A DNA stretch of 64,000 nucleotides, taken from the NCBI GenBank assembly GCA_005281725.1, contig SSBO01000012.1, forward strand, positions 18,208,561 through 18,272,560. The letters run 5' to 3'. A model generated the notes under the pieces. It worked only from the letters and a program-made list of their open reading frames with translations. It was not told where the DNA came from and searched no databases. Both the position numbers and the translations under genes were made by a program. Source of the DNA: Wuchereria bancrofti (Eukaryota > Nematoda > Chromadorea > Rhabditida > Onchocercidae). Numbering within the stretch: the stretch's first letter is position 1; each line of letters starts with the position of its first letter. Below, piece after piece: positions 38,701-50,700 of the stretch.

Positions 38701-41700
38701 TTGGTATTATTTCGATAAATAATTCCCTGTATAAAATTTACACCAAAATTTCAATAAATTAAGTACCTGAAGTTTTTAAATTTTTGTTTGATTTAAATGT
38801 ACGTAGTGCGGTATGTCAAGATTTAATCGATTTTTTTTTTGTCATATTAAATCGTTTTTGCGAATAATTTTTTTACTTTACTGTCTGTTCTTCTGTCTTA
38901 TTAGCACTTCGTAAAATCATTCAGATTAAGCGGAAATTCTTATCTTCGTATTCTCTGTCTTCCGAAACAAACAATCGGTGATTGGATAAAAAATGGATGG
39001 ATTAGAATGGTGCTGAAGCGTATCACAGAGCTACTGTTCGTTAACGATAACTGTATACCTTTGTTCCGCTCCTCTACAATTATCAAAGTTAAATGATTGA
39101 TTATTAGTGATATACTCACGCATCACTTCTCAGTTTCACCTTGCTACAGTACTTTATAATTCCATTACTCTTATAAGATGCTGAAGAATTCACAATCCAT
39201 CCACATTTCAATAATTTTTTCATTTTTTTTTTTTTTTTTTTGAAGCTTTGACTGTGAATGCAATTATGTTCATTAAAATCGTATGACCAATCAAAATTAT
39301 TAAGGAATTTAAATTTTGAAATTGGAGGAACGTGAGATTGAAATCTCACGTTTTTGAATTGCGCCACTATAATTAAGGAAGAGAAAAACTGTGTTGAAAG
39401 TTCACCTTGAACTTGAAATGTTCAAAATCTAGAGAACTATTGAATTTCAAACTTGAATGTGAATCCTTGCATTGGTTCGGGTTTCTTTTACTTGTTTGTT
39501 ATTTTCATGCAAATACTGAAAGTGTAAGTTAGATAAGCAAGCAGTTTCTTTACGTTTTCTCTCCCATCAGTTGACCTCTACTTTAAGCCAATGTTCGCTG
39601 TTATCCATGTTCACTTAATATCGTTCCTCATCTTGCGCACTATTCAAGTTCTAATTACTATAACATATGCGAGCTGTCTGTTTAAAGCACGACAGATTGC
39701 AAAGAAGGCTGCGTGATTTGTTGACGGACTTGGATTCCTTTCTTTCTGACCTTTTCCCGACCTTTCTCCCTTATCATTCATTGTCTGCTTTCTTTAACCT
39801 TTAGCTTCATTTATAACATCTGTCTAGAAAACTCTTGTTTGGTACGATCTCTGTTCCTTAAAGGACCGCCCGTCTTGATGAGCAGCTCTGGAGTGGCAGC
39901 TGTGCAAATGCTTTTGTTAATGAAACCTAAGGTTTGCTGTGAACAAAGATCCCATCACCAGAAGACTTCTTTTATTGACCTCCTTGGGGAGAAAAGATCC
40001 ATCTGTCTAAAATCCATTAAAATAACGTCTTGGTGTTTTATTTGATGTTGAATTCTCAGTTGCTAACGGTATGCTCGTGTTAGTCGTTTCAGGAATAACA
40101 GATTAGAAGAACTAAAATGTTCAGTGATGCATCAATTCCCGCTATTTGAGTATTACAGTGCGAGTATATTAATTATTTTAGAAATGATAGTTTTCAGAAT
40201 GTGCGAATATGAAAGTTTTCCGTTTGTTGATGGAAAATATATGTCTTAAAGTATCTTTCTGTTTTCACATTTGCGTAAATTTGCTTAATACAAAGTGATT
40301 CATCCCATGTAATTCTAGAATTTTTTGAAAAGATTTTGTTTTTTTCTTTGTGAGGAAATTCACTGCATTCTTCGAACAGTTAAAAAAAAAACTGTGTTTT
40401 AAAGTATGCTCCTTCTTTTTATCACAATATATTTACGCATTGCGCAAATTTTCCGTGTTCTTTAGTATTAAATGTCACAATGGTCTAACTGTTTTCAGCA
40501 CTCGAAACATTCGTATATATGGTAATAATTCTCGATCTTAGTTGTTGTTCATAACAGATGAGAATACTATTATATATTTAATGATATGTTATATATTTAA
40601 TATGTACAAATCAGGCGGCTGTTTAACCCTTCACTCTTTAGTAGAACATAATGAGTCTTTTTTTATGCTTGTATGTGCATTATTTGGCCTTGAAGGATGA
40701 GAATGGCCCGGTGTAATGATTTTTTTGACTACAGTAGTAGCATTATTTGTTATCTTCCGCGTTATATTAATTTACTTTCCTGTTTTCTGGAGTAATTCTA
40801 TTTATTTTTTTAAAACTGTGAAACTTATCGTCTACGTGTACATGTATTTTTGCGTACGTACCCAAAATAGTATATCACTATCTAATTTAAATATGAAATG
40901 TGATATCGGAAAAAATGGATTTTGAACTTCATGAAAATAAGTCTTTTTTTCGGTTAAACATTTCGTAGCATGGTAAGAATAGCAGCAATATTCATGTAAA
41001 GTCCCATTCAACAAAAAATATAGTTTTGTGAGGAAGAAATTTGCGGGTTATTTAAAAATTTATTTTGAAACAGAATGCATCATCGCAAAGGAGTTATGTT
41101 GCGCGAAGTCATACACATTCTGCTTAGAGTCTATTTTGTAGACAAATATAGAAGTGGAAGGACTTATTGCACTTGTGTGTGTCGATTGTCGATCAAATTT
41201 ATTTTTCAGCTTTGTAAGGCTTTTTACAGAAAAGCTACAGGAATGGATTATATGTTATTATAAATATGCCCTTGTAGTTTAATTGTAATCATAGTTTTAG
41301 ACAGTAATCAGTATGTACCAACTCAAGTTTTTAATTAGAGGTGCTGCAAATCTATATTTGATTCAAATTAATTTAGACTGATAAGTCATACGTCATTTGC
41401 TCTTTTCCACAACTCTTTGTGCTAACAAGAGCATACATTTAGAATTTCTAAGCAAAAGTCGGCAATGTTGTTAAGAGGAACTTTAATTTGTGCTGCATTC
41501 TTAGCCAGATAGATTTGCAATCTCACTTTGTTGAAGTAAAAGAGTAACTTGGATGTTTTCGGGTTTGTCTTTGGTAAGTTTGACGAACCACTTGAAAATA
41601 TGATTTCTACTGCTTTGTGTCCTCTTTTGATTTCTACTAATTTGTGTCCAGCTGGTAAGACAACTATCCGTCAGGGATCTATTATACCCATTGTAATAAT

Positions 41701-44700
41701 TATTTTATTTAGCATTTGTTTATGGGAACATTTGGTCTTCTGCCTAGAGAGGATTATCTGTTTACTGGGTTCTCAAATAGCATTAAGAATCAGTGGAGGG
41801 TAATGCAGGAAAAAGGTTATTTCTAGATTTAGGCATCTGTTGGTCACCTGGGACAAAATGTAATTTATGGGAAAAAATAACTTTTGTTTAAAAATTCTTG
41901 TTTTTGCTTACTTTTTGGTTTTTGTTTCTGCTGTTTCGCTTTCCGAATTTGCTTCTTTTAGAAGCAAATAGTATTAAATAAATGAATTAAACAAAAGAAT
42001 TACTTACATCACTCCAGTGTTGGAATTCGTATTTGAAGTTACTTGAATGTTTTTTCCAATTGTAGCACTTCTAGTTCGCTGAGCTATGGATTCCTCTCGT
42101 TTATCAGTTTTATTTATAGTATCCTTCGATGTTGCTGTTTTATCCTTTGGTTTTATTGTTCGAACTTCGTCAGTTGATGGATTACTTACTCGCTTTGATG
42201 TGTTACCTTGACTTCAGGCGGAAAGTAAACGGTAGTCCAGTTTAGAAACAAGTTTAAACAAGGATTTCTCACCAAAAATGCTTTACACTTCGCAAACTTT
42301 TTTTTTTAAATTCCAACATGCCTGTTTTATAATTTATAAAAAATTAATTTCAAACTTAACTAAAAAATGCTCGATAAATTTTACACTTTTTATCCTTCAA
42401 TTACATACCAGCTTGGCACAATATTTGAATATCAACATATTCGCACCATTGCAAATAACCTCGATTAACCTGCATTTGACTTGATTCTATAAGCTTAATT
42501 ATCATTCAAGCATTACTATTTTGTATGACTAATTCTTTTTGATTCACTTAATGTTGTTCTCAATACCCGCTTGCAAGTTCCGAAGACTCAGATAATGCAA
42601 TTCAAAGGGTCATTTTCTGTCTTTCATCTTTGCATCTGTTATTTATGTCTTTTATCATAATTCTATTTCACTGTCAACTACCCTCTGCCAAAACAGTACA
42701 TAGCTATGTTACAGGTTACTATCGCTAGTTGGATTGGCAGCCCTTTCGTTTCACATTCTATTTCATTTTCTTTCAATAAATATTTACCATTTCTTCATCC
42801 TATTCATTCGCTCTTACTTCCTTATCCCATTTCGCAACACTGAAAGTTCTTCGTTTACGATCATTAGCTTCTCTGGCCATCACATGGAACAGATATACAA
42901 TGCGTTCTAAAAAGAGTTTTATTTGTTTTCGCAAGTTCTCTTTTTCTTATTATTTGATCTCTAAGAATAGATTCATCTTCCAGATAACAAACTGGGAAAA
43001 TTGATTTTGACATCAGATTCATATTCCTTAAATTGCTTGGCTTACGCTTGTCCGACATATTACCCACGACGTTTTACTCTTTCCAATATCTTCCATTCAC
43101 TATTTCTTATTCAGTAATGAATGGCTGATTGGTTGATAGAATGATAAAGTATGAATAGAATAACAAACACATACTGACATAGTAAATAAGAATGTAGTTT
43201 TGAAATAGGTCTTAATCGGTTTTGTCACATTTTTAAATTGAAAATTATTGAATTTTTTCACTTCTTCGCAGCAACTTGTGTGGTACCAATGTTTCCACTC
43301 ATTGGGGAATTGTCATGGTTGTTTTCAGTGAACAATTCATGCATTTTACAAAATTTGCTAGAAAGATTACAATGAGCGATTATATTCCGCCTCACTCCAA
43401 ATATTCGAAATTTTCGAACTGAAATAAATAACGAATTGTCTAATTATTTACAATCTTTTTAGGATGGAATGAGATAGCATCTATGAATTCTTTCTAGACA
43501 AAGTTATTGAACAGAACTCTCTATTTGCTACCTTAATTTTGTTTTTCTTTTTTCCTCGGGCAATTTATCATAAAACAAAAATTTTCTTTCCTCTGTGGTC
43601 AGATTTCCCTGATGCGATGCTGACATCACAATAGATTCTTTTTTTGTTTACATTTTCTCTTTTGTAGGAATGAAACGAACGCAACGAATCATTAGACTTG
43701 TAATTTATGACCCCAGAACGATTGTCGCACTTATTTATTCTGGCATAGCTTTTTCCACTAGTGATACATGATCAATTAGAAGTTTTCATCCTAAACATTA
43801 ACGTTTAGAAATGAAATATTTGAAATTATAAACGCTTATCAGTTTTTTCTTATAAAATTCACAAGGAACAATTTCTGCTTGGTATGAATTTAACTGTCAC
43901 CTACTGGCACTGTCATAAATTTCATTTTTTCAGTTTTTGAGCTGGGAGAATGCAGCATTATATTACAGTATTTTTCGTTTAAGTATCATTATAAGACAAT
44001 GAATGACCTATTCTCTTAATTTAACCTTAAATGTATTACTATCAATTTCCAACTCCTCAGGTACGTTAAGGATTTTTCGATTGTCGATTGAATTAAGTTT
44101 TTTAATCATAATTCATTATGAATTTAAATTCACAGTTTTGAGAATAGAAAGGAGATTATTTTTTGGTTATAGTTTTAACAAAATTGCTGTGCATCAATCT
44201 ATTATTGCCTTTTTCGGGAAAACCCTTGAAAAAAATTCAAACACTTGGCATCTTCCACTTTCTTCACCAATCCTCGAGAAGTCCAAAATGAAATTCCTTC
44301 AGCTATCCTCAAACTGATAACGGTGATAATAGTGACATCAGGGTAATGTTTTTGTTTGATGGTTATATTAAATTTGCATTTTTACGAGACAAATGGGATT
44401 GCTGCCAATTTATGTACTTGACCCGGTTACCACTCTTTGCAAAACTAATTCGAATTTTAAAGTATGAACTGCGATTTTCCAATAATTATTGGATTAATTA
44501 AACTGGCATGTGCTAAGCTGAATTTTTCGTCTTCTCATAAAAGCCCTTTTTCTTGTTAAAAAAAGGTCAGCTTTTACAAGGTCATAGATTAGCTGTGAAT
44601 GACTAGACCTGGTTGTATAGCGTCTTCTCAATTAATTAAAATTCGTTTTTATTTCCATGCGTTTATTATAAGTGAATAAAAAAGATCATACTAAGGCAGT

Positions 44701-47700
44701 AAATATTAGGAAATGGAGCGTCAGAGCAACAAAGTAATTTACGAACAATACATTAATGACAGTGTTAATAAACAACTGAATAAAGATTAAGTAACTTACT
44801 GAAGAACAGTTAGTGCAATCTGCTTACCTCTAAATGATATGCAAAGCGAAGGTAATTGTTCACCATTTCCTGCCAAATTCATTTTCTTTTAATCGGAAAT
44901 TGAAATGTAGCCTAGAGATACTCGACAAAGACACTTCTTGCAGCATAGCCTTGAGAAGAAATATGTTGTGTAAGAGTTCTTTGTGAGAGAATTATTATGG
45001 TGTCATATTTCGAACCTCTCATTAGTAGGATTTGCTTGTAACCCGATGAAGCCATTGCGAGAATTATTTCTTAATTTATCTAGCAACTCATTATTGCTCA
45101 TTTTTATGCCTACTACCTTGCTATCCACCTGTTATTTTCATTTATCTGGAAGTCTTGCACTTTAGCACATTTTGCAATTCTTTCCCTTTACACTAAGTTA
45201 GTTGGCCATTGTCTATTCGCACGTCTCATTTTCAGGGAGCTAACTTTAGTCATTGTATTAGAGTAAACTATCATTTTGCCACTTTTCCTTTAATTTCTTA
45301 ACTGAACTGCATTAAGTGGTGTGCTGAGCATTGATATCAGTTTGACATTCACTTTTTTTTTTTTTTTTTTTTTGATGAGTTCAGTATTATAATGGATTGT
45401 AAATAACATTGGACGAATCGTACCTTCAACCAGTAATAATGCTTAAGTTTACCTCTCAGTAAAGTCGCTCCTCCTCTAACCGACGGAATCATTATTCTGT
45501 CATGAAATTATTCTTCAACATTACACCCTCGTCTCTTAATATTGTTTCCTGTGATAAATACCCAAGTAGTTGCAGTGCTCAGTCAGCGATCATTGTTTAA
45601 ACTCTCTTCAACTTACCCAAATAATTGGTGTGTTTCTGCTCCTATGATATGTGAGTTCAGCAATGCACAATATTCGCATATTTTTTTTTCTAGTATCAGT
45701 TTCTAGTAAATTTTTTAGCCGTGCAACATTAAATGGATCAGGAACGATAATGGATCAGCAGACATTGAAACAACGTGACAGTAAAGGTCCTCAAACAGTC
45801 AAAAATCTTACTGCACATTTTCAAAATTTAAAAAATATTCAAACAACAACTGCTCAAACTGTTGAAAGTATGTTTGAAAATTTGAATGTGCTTTGCAACT
45901 TCTCATGATTCCATTTCTTCCATTCAGTCAACATTTCAGGAGACAAATTTGATGATATTTTCTATCTAGAGAAGGTTTATCATTTAAAATGATTTAAGAA
46001 TATGATTTGAAAATGTTTCAGATTGCGATAATCTAAGCAACAATTTGCCACCACCAGTTCGAATTACTCCATATTCAGGTGTTAAACCAAAGGTTTGCAT
46101 TATTTATTGCATTCCTAATTTTGAATTCGCTTCGGAATTTTAAAATAACAAAAAATTCTTGGAACTTTTTAAAGTTTTAGAACGATTAGTAGGTAATTGT
46201 AATTCAAATTACTTATGAAGAACTAATATGACTCTCATTCGGTTACATTAGTAGTTATTCATAAATAATTTGAATTACAATTAGCTATTAATCTTTCCTG
46301 AATACTTGAGAAAAGTTTTTCACTTAATATGATTCAGTTTTCATCATACGGCTTAACTGTAAAGTTCGTTGAGAGTTTTCCAACTTTCAGAATTAAATTT
46401 TAAACTAAAAAATTAATTTTACATTCTATAGTTGAATACTGATCATTCAAGAGAAATGTGGAACTGTCTACACGTTGTTCACTTCAGAGTGCCCTTGAAA
46501 TTGGTTTTGGGGAGGCGGTAGAGGTGTAGCGACACGAGGAAGACATACGACGAATTCCTTCCATTCATTTCACTCCTTCATATCACTGTCCTACACATAC
46601 ATATGCATATGTCTTTTTTCAAACAAACGAGAACACTTGTATTGAAAATGGAAATTCCATCCCTCCAAACAGCAAATTTCTAAAAGATTTTATTAAATTC
46701 TGGCCAAAAAAAAGACGAAAATGAGCTTCTCCCTTTTCCCAACATAATTCATTTCTATTCTATTCATTTACCCTCTCATATTGCCAAAAAATTAAGGCAT
46801 AGTGAGATTACTGCGTGGGTAATATTAGACAGATCGAGAAGATATACAAAATCACGATATTTCGCTAGACTATAAATGCTTTGATAGTTGTAGAAAATTT
46901 CACAATGTTTCTAAGGAGCTTTCTTTCATGCGATCATTCAGACATGAAGCTGTTCTCTCCGAAATTCTTTTCTGTTTAATGATCGAAACATCTTTGACAT
47001 TAATCAAACAGTTGATTAATGTCAAACATGTTTGACAGTTCAAACTTTGGTTGCAACTCTACGACAGCTAATAAGCTTTCCTCTAAGAAATGCTAGAAAG
47101 AATCACCGTGACAATAATCGGCTAACTCAGTCTATCGCTACAACAAATTCCCATAACTTGGCATCTCTGGGCGGTTATCACACATAAGCCTTCAAGATGC
47201 GGGGTTAGTGATTAGAATGAAACACGGTTAAAACAAGGATGAAATGGTATGTGAAGTTTGTGGGACAGAGTGTGACTAGAGAATTGCTTTCAGGTTGTTA
47301 AGCTAATTTCTGGTTTTAGCAAAGAAAATCATTTTACGAGAAATGGGAAACAGTTATCAACATCCTCTTTTTATAACGGCAACAAAAAGAAAATTTTTCT
47401 CTAAATTTGAAAAATTTTTTGAGATTTTTTGAGGTTCTTCGAAAGAGCAACTTCGAATTCATTCAATAGTTTTAAGTGATGGAGCGAATAGTGAGATGAC
47501 AACATCAGAACTTAAATATTCTGATGACAGCAAAATTCAGTTATTCCTATTAGTGGACTCCTTTAACTCAAGTAGTTATTATCGCTACTTTATTCGTGTT
47601 TTCACTTGTTTATTCATTGCTTCTTTTGCTTATTGACTGTGTTAAATCCTTTGAGAAATTCTTACACATTTGTTTTTCTTATTTACTACTTCCAGGATAT

Positions 47701-50700
47701 GGATATTATTAGACCAGTAGCATTCCGACCATACGCTTCACGCAAGTCGGACAAATGGCAAACAGTTATCTCATCATCATTTTCTTTTTATAATAGCAAC
47801 AAAAAGAATGATTTTCTAACAAAGCGATTATCAAAGTAAGTTTGAAAGATTTCTTGAGTTTTCAAAGGTAACTTTACGATTCTTGTTAGTATTAAAATAC
47901 AAACAGTTTTGTAGTGGTTAATAGATTCTTCGTGAAGTATTGAGTTATATAATACTTACTTGCGTGCGCTCAGTGATCAGTGACCATTCAGTAATCCATT
48001 TCTAACTCCTAATACCATTCCTCCACTTTTTAAGCCTTTCGGATTCACTTCATCAGATTTGTCTTTATAGCTGTTTCATTTTATGATGATTATAACGACG
48101 AGTCGTTTAAGTCGGACTTTTACTGGACATATTACAGCAGTGATGACTTGAAACGGTCTTCACAGCATTCAAAGGATACTATGTCAAATTCTTCCGCACC
48201 ATCTTCAGGATATGGTAGCACCAGACCGAGAGCCATCTATCAACCGTCCACTAGGTTTGGCTATTTTGAGAGGGCATCTTGTGACATTTTTGTCCTGTAT
48301 ATTTGTGCTAAAAATTTTGTTTATTTTCGTACGATGTATATTCCTTTTTTCTTTTTGCAAAGCTTTATTCTAAAGCACAATAGTTAGAAAAAAAAAGTAC
48401 TTTGATTAAAATAATACGATTTTTTTTTAATGATTGTTTTATACTTATAAATCCAAGATGCAGTGTGATGTGAAAAGGATTGCTTAGAAAAGGTTTTGGT
48501 AAGCAGAGTTTACAGATATAGATTTCAAATATTTGAATGAATCAAATTTCAAGTATTTTATGTTTAACAATCACAGCTTCCAAATGACATCCGCAATGGT
48601 TGCTCAGAAAAGGTCTAACAAAATTGAGACTGAGGAAAATGATTATGATGTTGTGCCAGAATACGTTGAACGCGACAAATTCTACATTAATGGTTAATTT
48701 GTCGTTTAATTCTTCCTTCAGGAATTTTTAGTTAATTCGGCAGATTAACTTAAGATTATACCAGAAACAAATCGACTGCGATACAGATTGATTAAAACCA
48801 ATCTTGAAATTTTAATTAAAGAATCGAGTTTTTCCATATTTGGGCTTTTCACTTCAGAAATAGTGCAAAATTACATCATTATTGTTTCTGCTGTATAATC
48901 TCTGACGTTCCTTGTTCTGTCGAATGAAAAATACAATGCGATTGTTTGTTTCTTTTTTTTTCTGATTCATTTAAATTTTTTATTAGAATTGGTAATAAAC
49001 TACTCATAGCAACTAATCTGTTTCTAATTGATGCACATGGTAGTAGTGATTGACTAGCCAATTTGGATTCTTTTGATTCACCTTTTTTCATTTACCTAAA
49101 GTCGGGTTTTTTTCCGTTTTTAGCTTATAAGTGGTGATACTTTAAATTAAGGTCTTGATAACTTATCCTTCAAAATTAGTTTAAAAAGTATGACCAGTGT
49201 CAAGCATTAACAGTTATGTATTTACAGTTAAAGATTTAGATTTCGGATTCAAAACTCTTATAATCTAAATTCTGAGTAGGGACTATAATTATTGGGCGCT
49301 TTTTATTCCTATTTAAAAATTTTTGTTGTTGATTGTTGCAAACAAATAATTTGCAGTGGATTCGTCAATCGGTGAGAACTATTCAGTTATACATTCGACG
49401 CCATACTGTCACAACTCACTGTCCGAGAAACTTCCTGCTGCATCAGCGATACCGAATAGTAACAACACTATCAGCCATGATAAAATGCAGCAGCAACAGC
49501 AACATGCAGCAGTCAGCGTAATGGCTGGAATTTCATCACTGAATCTCGTCAAGGTCTGTTTACACCACGGTTTTTAAGAAAAACAAATTTTTTCTCACCG
49601 AATGCGTTGCGGAGACTCCAGATGGTAAGTTGCTGTCAGTTGTCAATAAGTCAGTGAATCGTTTCATATTTAATTATATCTTTATTAACAGTTGTAATAT
49701 GTAAAAGATTTTTATAACTGTTTCGGAATCGTAGAATACTTTTTCGATTACTCATATTCAGTGATAAGCCTTTTTTCCGCGGTGCTCATAACTTTTTAAC
49801 TTAATCAGCACTGATCTAACAGGAAATTTTGTTTTTTAGTCAATTTCGATTTTTTATTTTTACTGATTTAGCTTGTCGTGATCTTTTGATCGTAAGAATT
49901 AAGCAATGTGACTACATCTGATAGGTCAAGTTCTCCATCAAGAAAAATCATACTTTTGTGCGCAAATGTCGGCATTCATTGCAGAAGTCTCCATCTTCAC
50001 ACCAAGTTTACGGTTCGAATGCTTCTTCTGGTAGTCGTCATAGCTCAGGAATACACGTTACACCTTCACCAAGCGATTCCGGTATTGTCGATTACGAGGT
50101 TTGTCGCAATTTTCGTTACATAATTTCATTTCATTTCTACAAGTAATCAACTATGTCTTGCTTTATGTATATGAGAGAGGATGAATTTGTCAAATTTGAA
50201 CAATGAATAAACTCTCGAACTATAAACAGAAATTGCTATACAGCTTACTTAATTAAAAAAGGTTTTATAAACGTAATCATCTTAGTGGAACTTAAAATCG
50301 CGATTTAAATTTCCAAACCTAATTTTATTTTTTAAAATTGTTGCTTTATAAGCAAAACTTTTAGGTCATTCGTCTCAAAATTCAAGAAATAATGCTTATA
50401 TATATATATATATTTATTTGTTTATTTAACAAATATCATATTCTTTGTTTCTTTGCCATTCATAACACCTGAAAAGTTTTTGTTGTGAATGTCGAGTACC
50501 CTTTATGATTTCTTAACTTGATTTAGAGTTCAAGTGTTTAAAATTTATGACAGTTTTGCAATTCTACTTATCTTTATTTCCTCGAGATTTTTTAAGTTTT
50601 ACGATTGTTCCTCTTTCCGTTTCTGAAATCTCATTTCGTAGTGCAGTAACTTAATAAAAGTTATTAAATATTTTGATGCAAACTTTATATGAATATAAGA

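Noticed and set aside
43533..43626. Minus-strand open piece starting MSASHQGNLTTEERKFLFYDK
   Set aside because: It looked like a first exon and slightly like a 14-3-3 segment, but recounting the A run shows an in-frame TAA before the donor, leaving only a 30-codon frame.
49333..49577. Overlapping frames at the Gln-rich LZTS-like exon
   Set aside because: Only the frame giving VDSSIGENYSVIH keeps phase with the flanking exons. The other is a shadow.
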